This document shows, one piece after another, positions 1 to 10,029 of a DNA stretch of 64,000 nt. A model generated the notes under the pieces. That model had not been told where the DNA came from. It saw only the letters and a program-made list of their open reading frames with translations, and made no database searches. Location: contig OZ345353.1 of NCBI GenBank assembly GCA_977006965.1, positions 620,001-684,000 of the forward strand, read 5' to 3'. This DNA is from Phymatolithon calcareum. Taxonomy: Eukaryota; Rhodophyta; Florideophyceae; Hapalidiales. Within the stretch, counting starts at the first letter, position 1. Every line of letters begins with the position of its first letter. The position numbers and the translations under genes were made by a program.

Positions 1-2140
1 CGAGAAGTTTGTACATAGCTTCAACATGAGACTTGTTTGGGAAGTTCAATCGTTCTTGCAGTGGAAGATACAACAAGAAGTTGATCTGAAAGAGGAGGAT
101 CTGCGAACCTCACGAGCGCTTATGATGCTTTTTATTCTTGGATTTCCGTCGCTGCGTGTGAAACAATGTCCAGAAACGTCTCGTAATACAGTCGAACAAG
201 ATGGGAGCAATGTAATTGTTTTTTCAAAGGGATTTACAATAGCTCCGGTTGGTGGACCTCAAAATATAAGAATTTCGGCGGAATTGAATGTTGAATCAGA
301 GCAGATCACGCTGTGCCTGATGGAATCGGAAGTTTTCAAGTGGCAGGCTTGGAAGGACGCGTTTATGGGCAGAATGTGTGCACAGAAAGAATGGAGACTT
401 AGTGGGATGATTTCGGAGCATGAAAGTCTTGACGACAGAGCGAAAGAAGTTGAGCTTTCAGATTCTGTTCAGCACATTTCTGGAAATGTGCTTGGAAAAG
501 TCTTCGATTTCGATATTTGGGAAGGGTGGCCTCCCTATACACCTCAGATCGCTATATTTGAACTCGAGACGATAACGTACGAACAAGAAGAAGAAGAGGT
601 TGAGGGTTTGAAAAATGCACTGGAGAATCACTTTCAGTCCAAAGAGGTCACCAGACCTTCCTACGATGATGGAATTATTGCTCTGCAAGATGGCCGCGAA
701 GTGGAGGCAATGAAAATATTTCGGCGGTGCATTGCCGATGAAGGACATGAAGAAGCTCTGGAGCAAAGCGTCAATACTTGTCTGAAAAACATTCCTGAAC
801 AGCTTTCTCAACTGAATCGTTTATGTCACGGTATGTGGTCGCGGTACAAGGTGCTCATGGAGCGAAGCAACATGCAGGTGTCGGGCAGTATCAAAGAAAT
901 TGATTTCGGACGACTGGCTAGCTGTTCGGGACGAGTTTTCGAGGCAACAAAAATTCCTGAGTTCGGAGTTCTGAAAGCGTATTGTTTATTTTACCAAGAC
1001 GGACCAAACAACACTGTTTCGGATGAAGCAATCCATTCACTCGAACAGGTGATCCATTTTCTTAAACGTGATCACTACTTGAACGTCCCTGCGAAATTTC
1101 ACCTTGCTCTCGGCCATCTAAGTGTGTACATGAAGTCGCGCGACCCTGTGCGAAGGCATCTGGCAGGAACGGCCATGCTTCATTTTGGCCTTTCAGTCGT
1201 GTCAGTTGGCACGAAACACAGCACCATCAGCTACTACACTACTGAAGGAATCCAATCTCTTGACTTTATACTAGGCCTCTTGAAAGCGGCGGGGGACCTA
1301 GTTTATATTGGCGACTTACTTAGGAAAGGTTTTTGTGTATCTCGAGACAAGCAGGCCAAATCTTGGGTGCTGCACCTGTTGGGAAAACTTTTCGGATTAC
1401 GAAATGAAGGGAATCATTTGGAAGCAACTTTTGCAAAACTGTTGGTGGAAGAAGACGTTCCTAAAGATGAAGAGGAAGGGGATCAGCATTCGATTGGAAT
1501 CGGAAAGCATCCCGAATACGCACTTCAAGTTTTCGAGGCAATGTTGGCAAAAGGGCTACAAGAAGAACTGGTGTACACTCTCATTGGAGTAATACATCAC
1601 TTAGGCGGCATACGTGTTCCGGTCAATACATCGGAAGCGGAAAAAAACTACTCAAAAGCCATTCACCTGGGCAGCTCCATAGCTCGTATCAACATGGCTG
1701 TGTTGCGAAATGGAAATCAAGCGGAAGGGAATGATGTATCGTCTCTGGAATCGGCGATTACAGATGAGGACAGTACGGCAATGAATAATCTTGCTGTGGC
1801 TTACGAATTGGGTAAAGGAGTTGAACGCAATGCGAAACGAGCAGAGGAACTTTACAAACAAGCTATTGATAAGGACCAGCACCCGATCGCATTGTTCAAT
1901 TTGGCGGTGATGTACAAGTGCGGGGATGCAGATATTCGAAATGAAGAAAAAAGCGTCGAATTTATGGAGCGAGTTTGCAGTCTAGACCCCGACACTTCGG
2001 GGTTCCACATCTTGAGGAAACAAGTATCGAAATTCCGGGGTGCTGGAAGCTCGGAACTGCGAGAGTCCATCCACTGGATTATTAAGGTGGAAGAATTTGA
2101 CAAGCGTGTGGCGTATGTGAAGGTCATAGAAGATGAGTGA
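1..2140 (+). CDS. Sel1-like repeat membrane protein, copy A (5' end outside window)
   Basis: The reading frame is already open at base 2 and runs to TGA at 2140, about 712 codons. It aligns almost residue for residue with the C-terminal half of the complete copies at 11323-15351 and 18757-22758, so the true start lies left of the window. The last ~200 residues carry Sel1-like/TPR helical repeats (NNLAVAYELGKGV, then ALFNLAVMYKCG about 35 residues on). Sel1 repeats usually scaffold protein-protein contacts; the role of this family is not known to me. The visible part has no stop or frameshift. It is the first copy of a four-unit tandem array and is followed by broken copies of the small Cys-rich gene and SFT2. 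Confidence 0.85.
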   Translation, partial: EKFVHSFNMRLVWEVQSFLQWKIQQEVDLKEEDLRTSRALMMLFILGFPSLRVKQCPETSRNTVEQDGSNVIVFSKGFTIAPVGGPQNIRISAELNVESEQITLCLMESEVFKWQAWKDAFMGRMCAQKEWRLSGMISEHESLDDRAKEVELSDSVQHISGNVLGKVFDFDIWEGWPPYTPQIAIFELETITYEQEEEEVEGLKNALENHFQSKEVTRPSYDDGIIALQDGREVEAMKIFRRCIADEGHEEALEQSVNTCLKNIPEQLSQLNRLCHGMWSRYKVLMERSNMQVSGSIKEIDFGRLASCSGRVFEATKIPEFGVLKAYCLFYQDGPNNTVSDEAIHSLEQVIHFLKRDHYLNVPAKFHLALGHLSVYMKSRDPVRRHLAGTAMLHFGLSVVSVGTKHSTISYYTTEGIQSLDFILGLLKAAGDLVYIGDLLRKGFCVSRDKQAKSWVLHLLGKLFGLRNEGNHLEATFAKLLVEEDVPKDEEEGDQHSIGIGKHPEYALQVFEAMLAKGLQEELVYTLIGVIHHLGGIRVPVNTSEAEKNYSKAIHLGSSIARINMAVLRNGNQAEGNDVSSLESAITDEDSTAMNNLAVAYELGKGVERNAKRAEELYKQAIDKDQHPIALFNLAVMYKCGDADIRNEEKSVEFMERVCSLDPDTSGFHILRKQVSKFRGAGSSELRESIHWIIKVEEFDKRVAYVKVIEDE

Positions 2141-2225
2141 TAAGTAATTTTATCTCAGGTAAATTTTCATTCATAAAACAATATACAGTGCACTGTGCCC
2201 CTACAACCATGACGTCCTCTCCCCA

Positions 2226-2662
2226 ATGTCACACCTTCAGGCTCTTGCGGCGGCATTCGTTGTGCTCCTCACCGCGGCCAGTGCGCGGCGCCCGCCGGGC
2301 ACTGTACGCATTCTTGCAGGCGTAACACGCGTGCTGAGCTCTCAGTGCGAATAGCAATGTCCGCCTTTCGAAGGCAACTGTGTCGCTCTCTGCATGTCAC
2401 CTGCTTACCACGCAGCGCTGTACTCTGTCGAGCCGGTGCCTTTGTCCCCTGAGTTCCAATTTTTCTCCAATGGATACACAAGCTGGCCACAATGTAAATT
2501 TATGAAGCGGTTGCTTAGCTGGAGGAAGGCGAAGTGGATCACCCGCAACAGAGCAAGTTTCTTGCATGTGTTCGCGAGGAGCTACAAAAAGAGCGCCGGT
2601 GCGCCGCGCTGGCTGCTCGTGATGACGTGAAGAAGAGCGCATACTATGTGAGCGAGTTGTAG
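2226..2662 (+). pseudogene. Small secreted Cys-rich protein, copy A (stop-interrupted)
   Basis: This is homologous to the intact two-exon genes at 8222-8659 and 22845-23282. Exon 1 would be 2226-2435 and exon 2 2519-2662, with an 83-nt intron between. The signal-peptide start (MSHLQALAAVFVVLL) is kept, but codon 43 is TAG (2352-2354) where the intact copies have ACG. The 5' splice site is GTGCCT instead of GTGCGT, and the likely branch motif CTGAC is CTGGC. Exon 2 remains open to its normal TAG. Inactivation is likely unless UAG is read through. Confidence 0.7.
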
Positions 2663-2693
2663 TGGTAGTCGGTCCGCGAATGGCAGAGAGCGG

Positions 2694-3176
2694 CTACGCC
2701 CAGCCTGCAATACCATACGCGCGTGATATCATGTTGGGGCCGTATGGAATGTAGCTCAGTGCATACCAGGCGACTGCATCAGAGAATACAAAACATGTCA
2801 AAAATGTAACAAAGTACGCCACCAATGTTAGAATCAGACGCAATCATTCGCGTAGCAAATGCAATGACACGACAATAATGGCAGAAAACAAAATTAACGT
2901 ACGCGAAGCAATCTCCGCCACAAGCCCCACAATCACTAATAACCAACGAAAGTTGCTTCCGAGAAACGCAGTAAGCAATATATACCGCAGCAGCAACGGC
3001 TCGACCAGGCTGAGACATGGTTATCCCACAATCAGCCATTGCGAGTACATTTCCCATAGTAAACGCACCTGCGAATTTTTGCGGTGCGATGACAATGAGC
3101 GGTAGAAATGAAATGGACACTATGATGATCATGACGCCGGCTCCAAACGTCATCGCAAAAAGGTAAATGCGCTGAA
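2694..3176 (-). pseudogene. SFT2-like Golgi transport protein, copy A (deleted remnant)
   Basis: The minus strand keeps stretches matching the intact SFT2-like gene at 23314-24171, such as MTFGAGVMIIIVSISFLP, FAGAFTMGNVLA and QPGRAVAAAVYI. Everything upstream of the first membrane helix is gone: sequence that lies upstream of the gene in other copies abuts the MQRI motif near 3176. There is another deletion between FTMGNVLA and QPGRAV, which in intact copies are separated by the GP-x-x-Q motif. No usable reading frame remains. Confidence 0.75.
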
Positions 3177-3618
3177 TCCTGATGGTGCACTCTGGAAGTC
3201 TGGACACACCAACTGCAATCTGCACTGTGCACAGTGCCGCAGCAAAACAATGCACGCGAACAGCTCCCATCCCAAGGTCAACCTAGACGTTGGCCACTAG
3301 TTGTACTTATCTCGTTCTCCGCTAGGTACCAGAACTCCAGAACGCTAGTGAACGCAATAGAGCTGCGTCGGTAATGTGTGGTCAGCGTGTGGAGCCCTCG
3401 AGGAAATCGCATCATATACAGGCTTGGAACCAATTTAATTGCTGGAATTGCTGAAGGAAAGAGCAATCGTGCAATTCAACTGTTTGTCGCTTCTTCTTTT
3501 CAATTTAAACTGCAATTGGCAATCCCTACTCCAATCGATACTGCAATTCCTACCCTTTACTGCAATTCGTTTACCAATTAGCGAAGCCCAACTCTTCTTC
3601 GTTTCCGTTCACCAGGCT

Positions 3619-3852
3619 CTACTTGAGATGGTGGTAGGGGTTTGTGTAGCCCTTGTTGTGCTCAAAAACGAACTCCGGTTTTGACTGGGAGGTGCATGTC
3701 TCTCCACCCGGGCACTGAAACACTTGAAAAGTCACATTTGTTCGAACAAGGGATCCTCGACGAATATTGACATCGCGAAGTTCTTCGCGGAGCTTCTTCA
3801 TGAGAAGTAGGACCACCTCTTTCTTCGACAGTTTGCGTGATGGAGGCGACAT
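3619..3852 (-). CDS. Truncated BED-type zinc-finger protein of the transposon, copy 1
   Basis: The 77-residue protein is identical to the one at 4913-5146. The N-terminal half is basic and helical (SRKLSKKEVVLLLMKKLREE). The C-terminal half looks like the start of a BED finger: Cys47, Cys53 and a GYTNPYHHLK ending with His74/His75. BED fingers are the DNA-binding N-terminus of many hAT transposases. The chain stops just where the last zinc ligand would follow, and the end reads CTCAA|GTAGAG, so this could be a first exon whose downstream exons were deleted. It may be an inert remnant or a small DNA-binding repressor; the sequence cannot decide. Confidence 0.6.
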   Translation of the reverse strand: MSPPSRKLSKKEVVLLLMKKLREELRDVNIRRGSLVRTNVTFQVFQCPGGETCTSQSKPEFVFEHNKGYTNPYHHLK

Positions 3853-3896
3853 GGTGAATTTGGCTCTGGCGATATTAACTTAGCAGTCTCTTTGGC

Positions 3897-3960
3897 TTTT
3901 ATAGGAGTACCATCGTACTTCTATGCAGCAGCCACGTTTATCTGATGCAATTGCATCAGA
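3897..3960 (-). promoter_or_regulatory. TATA box and 20-bp palindrome upstream of transposon gene, copy 1
   Basis: On the minus strand a CTATAAAA box (3897-3904) lies about 45 bp before the start codon of the 77-residue protein. About 36 bp further upstream is a perfect 20-bp palindrome, TCTGATGCAATTGCATCAGA (3941-3960), an obvious candidate binding site for a dimeric DNA-binding protein. Confidence 0.55.
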
Positions 3961-4246
3961 TTAATGTGCTAACATAGACGTATGTTGAAAGTACGAAAGG
4001 GGTACGTATTCAAATGCATCGAATGCGTAAGAAAACGTGGCTTTTTTCTGCTTCAGCATATAAATAGAGAAAAACGTAGCCCAATTCGTATCGCAATTGA
4101 ATCTTCGTGAAAAATACACATTGCAATTAGATGCTCAACGTACCTCGCAAATTTCAATCACGAGTCTATTGTACAATTAACTCGAATTGCAATTAATTGC
4201 AATTAATTGGAATTGCAATCAAATTGGTTCCAAGCCTGATCATATA

Positions 4247-4518
4247 GCGCTGCCGACCTGACCCAGCGAATCTGAGGAGCTCCATCCAGAGTTCGACCTG
4301 GAAAAACCCTGTACTTCCACTTTCCTGAACTAATCTAAAAGAACAAAAGGGGATAGGGGGTGGGAGAACAAAAGAAACGATTGTTCGATGCGGTCGAGCG
4401 GGGGCAGGAAAATGTTGCACGGATGCACCTTGGTTTCTTGCTGTTTACATGCGCGAGCTCGCGAGTTGGCAGGTGCTATGATCCTGAGACGGGTATGTTT
4501 CGATACATTGGATTGGAC
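4247..4518. other. Spacer between the two transposon copies, no gene seen
   Basis: This is 272 bp of unique sequence between the target duplications of the two insertions. I see no conserved gene. It is probably host DNA that was contiguous before the two insertions. Confidence 0.6.
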
Positions 4519-4804
4519 GCCGCTGGCAGGCTTGGAACCAATTTGATTGCAATTCCAATTAATTGCAATTAATTGCAATTCGAGTTAATTGTACAATAGA
4601 CTCGTGATTGAAATTTGCGAGGTACGTTGAGCATCTAATTGCAATGTGTATTTTTCACGAAGATTCAATTGCGATACGAATTGGGCTACGTTTTTCTCTA
4701 TTTATATGCTGAAGCAGAAAAAAGCCACGTTTTCTTACGCATTCGATGCATTTGAATACGTACCCCTTTCGTACTTTCAACATACGTCTATGTTAGCACA
4801 TTAA

Positions 4805-4868
4805 TCTGATGCAATTGCATCAGATAAACGTGGCTGCTGCATAGAAGTACGATGGTACTCCTATAAAA
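4805..4868 (+). promoter_or_regulatory. TATA box and 20-bp palindrome upstream of transposon gene, copy 2
   Basis: The perfect palindrome TCTGATGCAATTGCATCAGA lies at 4805-4824 and CTATAAAA at about 4860-4868, roughly 45 bp before the ATG at 4913. The layout is identical to copy 1. Confidence 0.55.
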
Positions 4869-4912
4869 GCCAAAGAGACTGCTAAGTTAATATCGCCAGA
4901 GCCAAATTCACC

Positions 4913-5146
4913 ATGTCGCCTCCATCACGCAAACTGTCGAAGAAAGAGGTGGTCCTACTTCTCATGAAGAAGCTCCGCGAAGAACTTCGCGATGTCAATA
5001 TTCGTCGAGGATCCCTTGTTCGAACAAATGTGACTTTTCAAGTGTTTCAGTGCCCGGGTGGAGAGACATGCACCTCCCAGTCAAAACCGGAGTTCGTTTT
5101 TGAGCACAACAAGGGCTACACAAACCCCTACCACCATCTCAAGTAG
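4913..5146 (+). CDS. Truncated BED-type zinc-finger protein of the transposon, copy 2
   Basis: The 77-residue product is identical to that of copy 1: a basic helical N-terminus, then Cys47, Cys53 and a terminal GYTNPYHHLK that matches the middle of a BED finger but lacks the final ligand. The frame is undisturbed in both copies despite the absence of a transposase body. This could reflect recent insertion alone or selection for the small protein. Confidence 0.6.
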   Translation: MSPPSRKLSKKEVVLLLMKKLREELRDVNIRRGSLVRTNVTFQVFQCPGGETCTSQSKPEFVFEHNKGYTNPYHHLK

Positions 5147-5354
5147 AGCCTGGTGAACGGAAACGAAGAAGAGTTGGGCTTCGCTAATTGGTAAACGAAT
5201 TGCAGTAAAGGGTAGGAATTGCAGTATCGATTGGAGTAGGGATTGCCAATTGCAGTTTAAATTGAAAAGAAGAAGCGACAAACAGTTGAATTGCACGATT
5301 GCTCTTTCCTTCAGCAATTCCAGCAATTAAATTGGTTCCAAGCCTGGCCGCTGG

Positions 5355-6010
5355 ACCGGCTCTCGTGGCGGTTACTGCGGGCTACGAGCTCAGTATGACA
5401 ATATCCAGGACACACGTTGAAACGGATCATCGTGCGGCCGAACGGTGCTGTGGTCAAATCGTACCTTACACGTGATTGTTGTTCTTCTTTATTGCGGGTT
5501 TTTGAAGTTGTTCTGGAACAACTCCAAATCCCTACGGCTACAGTAGACTTTATCAGATACGAGCGGTTCTTTATGTCACAACAGCTTAAAGCTGCACAAA
5601 GTGCAGACCTTCGGGGATCTTAACATCAATATCTCCACGCAGCCAATACACGTGGTTCATTGTGTGCCTTTGCTCTTCAACGAGTAGGACATTCGTCCTT
5701 GTCTCTTCTTCGCTTGTTTTGTTCCTTGAAATTGTAATATCTTGTATCTTTTCTTACGATATGTAATCACTGGTGGTGAAAAGATGAAGAATGGTTTATC
5801 TTGTAAAGGGGTGATCTCTCTCCGATGAGAAGATGAGATGCTCTCTACTAAAACTACAAAGGGAGAACTGCTTAAAGAGGCTTCCGATTGCCTTCCAGCT
5901 ATGGGCTTTGGTGGAAGCATTTTGCGTGCTTCCTGCTCGCAGAACCTATGCTGGAATCTAGGTCGCCTATTCCTGCAGCTTGTGGTGCCACTGCATCATT
6001 GCGTGTCTAC
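5355..6010. other. Gap before Sel1-like pseudogene B, no gene recognised
   Basis: I find no homology here to the upstream parts of the other Sel1-like copies and no convincing reading frame. Similarity to the family begins abruptly near 6011, marking a deletion or duplication breakpoint. Confidence 0.5.
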
Positions 6011-8135
6011 AATAGCTTCAACATGAGACTTGCTTGAGAAGTTCAATCATTCTTAAAGTGGAAGATAGGACAAGAAGTTGATCTGAAAGAGGAGGATCTG
6101 CGAACCTCACGAGCGCTTATGATGCTTTTCATTCTTGGATTTCCGTCGCTGCGTGTGAAACAATGTCCAGAAAGGTCTCCTAATACAGTCGAACAAGATG
6201 GAAGCAATGTAATTGTTTTTTCAAACGGATTTACAATGGCTCCGGTTGGTGGACCTCAAAAATATAAGAATTTCGGCGGAATTGAATGTTGAATCAGAGC
6301 AAATCACGCTGTGCCTGATGAAATCGGGAGTTTTCAAGTGGCAGATTTGGAAGGACGCGTTTATGGGCAGAATGTGTGCACAGAAAGAATGGAGACTTAG
6401 TCGGATGATTTCGGAGCATGAAAGTCTTGACGACGTAGCGAAAGAAGTTGAACTTTCAGATTCTGTTCAGCACATTTCTGGAAATGTGCTTGGAAAAGTC
6501 TACAATTTCGATGTTTGGGAAGGGTGGCCTCCCTATACACCTCAGATCGCTATATTTGAACAGCCTAGTTCATGGTGTGAACAGGAAGAAAAAGTTGAGG
6601 GTTTGAAAAATGCACTGGAGAATCACTTTCAGTCCAAAGAGGTCACCAGACCTTCCTACGATGATGGAATTAGTGCTCTGCAAGATGGACGCGAAGAGGA
6701 GGCAATGGAAATACTTGTGCGGTATATTGCCGATGAAGGACATGAAGAAGCTCTGGAGCAAAGCGTCAATACTTGTCTGAAAAACATTCCTGAACAGCGT
6801 TCTCAACTGAATCGTTTATTTCACAGTATGTGGTTGCGGTACAAGGTGCTCATGGAGCGAAGCAACATGCAGGTGTCGGGCGGTACAAAAGAAATTGATT
6901 TCGGACGACTGGCTAGCTGTTCGGGACAAATTTTCGAGGCAACAAAAATTCCTGAGTTCGGAGTTCTGAAAGCGTATTGTTTATTTTATCAAGACGGACC
7001 AAACAACACTGTTTCGGATGAAGCAATCCACTCACTCGAACTTGTGATCCATTTTCTTAAACGTGATCATTACCTGGCCGCCCCTGTGAAGTTGCACCTT
7101 GCTCTCGGCCATCTAAGTGTGTACATGGAGTCGCGCGACCCTGTGCGGAGGCATCTGGCAGGAACCAACATGCTTCATTTTGGCCTTTCAGTCGTGTCAG
7201 TTAGCACGAAGGGCGGCGGCATCGGCTTCCGCTGTACTGAAGGAATCCAATATTTTGAAATTGTGTCAGGCCTACACGAAGCGGCGGGAGACCTAGTTTA
7301 TATTGGCGACTTACTTAGGAAAGGTTTTTGTGTATCTCGAGACAAGCAGGCCAAATCTTGGGTGCTGCACCTGTTGGGAAAACTTTTCGGACTCGGAAGT
7401 GAAGGGAATCGTTTGGAAGCAACTTTTGCAAAACTGTTGGTGGAAGAAGACGTTCCTGAAGATGAAGAGCAAGGGGATCAGCACTCGATTGGAATCGGAA
7501 AGCGTCCCGAATTTGCACTTCAAGTGTTCAAGGCAATGTTGGCAAAAGGGCTACAAAAAAAGCTGATGTACACTCTCATTGGAGTGATACATCACTTAGG
7601 CGGCATACGTGTTCCGGTCAATACATCGGAAGCGGAAAAAAACTACTCAAGAGCCATTCACCTGGGCAGCTCCATAGCTCGTTCCAACATGGCTGTGTTG
7701 CGAAATGGAAATTAAGCGGAAGGGAATGATGTATCGTCTTTGGAATCGGCGATTGCAGATGAGGATAGTACGGCAATGAATAATCTTGCTGTGGCTTACG
7801 AATTGGGTAAAGGAGTTGAACGCAATGCGGAACAGGCGGAGGAACTTTACAAACAAGCTATTTATAAGGACCAGCACCCGATCGCATTGTTCAATTTGGC
7901 GGTGATGTACAAGTGTGGTAATGCAGACATTCGAAATGAAGAAAAAAGCGTCGAATTTATGGAGCGAGTTTGCAGTTCAGACACTGACATCTCGGAGCTC
8001 CACATGTTGAGCACTCAAATTTCGAAATTCCGGGATGCTGGAAGCTCGGAAGTACGAGAGTCTATCAATTGGACTATTAAGGTGGAAGAAGTTGACATGC
8101 GTTTGGCGTATGTGAAGGTCATAGAAGATGAGTGA
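6011..8135 (+). pseudogene. Sel1-like repeat protein, copy B (5'-truncated, multiply disrupted)
   Basis: This corresponds to the C-terminal ~700 residues of copies C and D; the N-terminal membrane region and about 640 residues are absent. The frame is broken at least three times: a TGA (6036-6038) replaces the Trp codon of the MRLVWEV motif, one extra A in the run near 6258 shifts the frame, and TAA at 7713-7715 replaces the Gln codon of NGNQAEG. The remaining sequence, including the Sel1-like C-terminus to 8135, is still highly similar to the other copies, so inactivation is recent. Confidence 0.85.
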
Positions 8136-8221
8136 TAAGTAATTTTATCTCAGGTAAATTTTCATACATAAAACAATATACAGTGCACTGTGCCCCTACA
8201 ACCCTCACGTCCCCTCCCCCT

Positions 8222-8659
8222 ATGTCGCGCTTTCAGCCTCTCGCGGCGGTATTCGTTGTGCTCCTCACCGTGGCCAGTGCGCGGCGCCCGCCGGGCGCTT
8301 TACGCATTCTTTCCGCCGCAACACGCGTGCTGCGCTCTCAATGCGAAACGCAATGTCCGCCTTTCGAAGACAACTGTTTCGCTCTCTGCATGTCACCTGC
8401 TTGCCACACAGCGCTGTACTCTGCCGAGCTGGTGCGTTTGTCCCCATGAGCGCCAATTTTTCTCCAATGGATCCACAAGCTGACCAGAAAGCAAATTTAT
8501 GAAGCGGTTGCTTAGCTGGAGGAAGGTGAAGTGGATCACCCGCGAGAGAGCCAGTTTCTTGCATGTGTTCGCGAGGAGCTGCAAAAAGAGCGCTGGCGCG
8601 CCGCGCTGGCCGCTCGTGATGGCGTGAAGAAGAGCGGGTACGATGTGAACGAGTTGTAG
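8222..8659 (+). CDS. Small secreted Cys-rich protein, copy B (two exons)
   Basis: CDS is join(8222..8431, 8516..8659), 117 residues. Exon 1 encodes a signal peptide (hydrophobic stretch LAAVFVVLLTVASA) and the Cys pattern C-x3-C-x6-C-x3-C-x4-C. The 84-nt intron starts GTGCGT, ends TTGCTTAG and has a CTGAC branch candidate. Exon 2 begins LEEGEVD and contains a sixth Cys. The coordinates match copy D exactly in exon and intron length. From memory the layout (paired Cys, then L-E-x-G-E-[VI]-D) resembles the eukaryotic DUF4787 family; I could not verify this. This copy is intact although both neighbouring genes in its unit are broken. Confidence 0.75.
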
Positions 8660-8690
8660 TGGTAAGCGGTCCGCGAATGGCAGCGCGCTG

Positions 8691-9540
8691 CTACGCCCAG
8701 CCTGCAATACCGAACACGCGCGATATCATTGTGCGGCCGTGTGGAATGTAGCTCAGTGTATACCAGGCGACTGCATACAAAAGATGTCAAAAATGTAGCA
8801 AAGTACACCACCCATGTTAGAACCAGACGCAATCGTTCGCGTAGCAAATGCAATGACACGACAAGAATGGCATAGACCAAAATTAACGTACGCGAAGCAA
8901 TCTCCTCCACAAGCCCCACAATCACCAGTACCCAGCGAAAGCTGCTTCCGAAAAACGAAGCAGGCAACACAAAAAACAACGACCCAACATATACCGCAGC
9001 AGCAACAGCCCGACCAGGCTGAAACATAGTTTGCAATTGCGCACGGGGCCCAACAATCAGCCATGTGCTGATAATGGCAAGCACATTTCCCATAGTAAAT
9101 GCGCCTGCGAATTTATGCCATGCGATGACAATGAGCGGTAGAAATGAAATAGACACTATGATCATCATCACGCCGGCTCCAAACGTCATTGAAAAAAGCG
9201 AAAAGCGCTGCATCTAAGTAAGTGAGTACAACGCCGTCATTTCCTCAGACAATGTTTGTTGCGCAGGATCATTACCCTCCTCGATATCATCTTCCCCAAA
9301 CATTCGTCGCATATGCGTCCTTACACCGGCGCCACCGCCACCGCCCAGTGAGGAGCTCACACCGCCGAGTCCGCCAAAAACCGATTTCGCACCCGAGGAA
9401 AATGACGTCATTGCGTCCGTGGCAGTCACCGATACACCGGGCGCAGACGTCGCCGGCGCAGGTGGCGGCGCACCCTACAGGGTGCCCAGTCCCTCGAGTA
9501 TGGCCATGCCAGATACTCCCCGCGAGACGCTGCGCAACAT
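8691..9540 (-). pseudogene. SFT2-like Golgi transport protein, copy B (nonsense mutation)
   Basis: Nearly the whole length aligns with the intact gene at 23314-24171. The TGG of the LTWMQR motif just before the first membrane helix has become TAG near 9214, which ends translation after the cytosolic N-terminus. Compared with other copies about 8 nt are missing near 8776, inside what I interpret as the intron. The downstream helices are otherwise well preserved. Confidence 0.8.
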
Positions 9541-9965
9541 GCAGAGCGCGTCGAGCTCGATTTTGCGCGCGGGCGGCAAACGCAATAGATAGTTGATGAA
9601 ACGGTGCAGTTGAGGGTTTCAGTCTGGGGGCTAGGCATGCGTGGGGACAAATAGTTGACGATTCTGTGGCTAACTGTAAGTTTTGGGAAAGCAACCACTT
9701 AGGGACACGCGTCGTCGTTCTATTCGACCCGACTGTCTGCATCGCCAATGGATCACTGATGGTGCACTCTGGAGATCTGGACACACCATGTAAACTTCCG
9801 CAGCAAAACAATACGTCGTAACAGCTCCCATGTCACAGTCAACCTACACGTTGGCCCCTCATGGTACATCATGTACGATGACTTGCATCTTTTCTTACGA
9901 TATTTCTAAAATATGTGAATGACAATCAAATATAAATAAATCATCCAGCCACTATGGCAAACAAT

Positions 9966-10025
9966 CTAAAACTGATTCTCCGTTCGATCGAGGTCCGCGA
10001 TCCACAGCACAATATTCTGACACGC
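9966..10025 (-). pseudogene. 3'-terminal scrap of WDR82/Swd2 gene (unit B)
   Basis: The minus strand encodes CQNIVLWIADLDRTENQF followed by a stop, matching the last residues (CQNIALWIPDPDRTENQY) of the WD40 gene at 24599-25609. Similarity stops soon after, so this is the tail of WDR82 carried along when the unit was duplicated. Confidence 0.85.
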
Positions 10026-10029
10026 CTGC

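Larger units (their letters stand above)
3419..4238 (-). mobile_element. hAT-like non-autonomous transposon, copy 1 (820 bp)
   Basis: Both ends carry a 24-bp terminal inverted repeat beginning CAGGCTTGGAACCAATTT with one internal mismatch. The element is flanked by a perfect 8-bp target duplication, ATCATATA, at 3411-3418 and 4239-4246. Eight-bp duplications and a CAG terminus are hallmarks of the hAT superfamily. Subterminal regions are packed with AATTGC/GCAATT hexamers, as expected of hAT transposase binding sites. The inside carries one 77-codon gene on the minus strand and no full transposase. The sequence appears identical, in opposite orientation, to copy 2 at 4527-5346. Confidence 0.9.
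4527..5346 (+). mobile_element. hAT-like non-autonomous transposon, copy 2 (820 bp, inverted)
   Basis: It has the same length and the same ends as copy 1 in the opposite orientation. It is flanked by a different perfect 8-bp duplication, GCCGCTGG, at 4519-4526 and 5347-5354. The different target duplications show two independent insertions rather than one palindromic element. Near-total identity of the copies indicates recent movement, or homogenisation after insertion. Confidence 0.9.

Noticed and set aside
3411-5354. Single large palindrome or inverted-repeat assembly artefact
   Set aside because: Each arm has its own terminal repeats and a distinct perfect 8-bp duplication, which an artefact would not produce.
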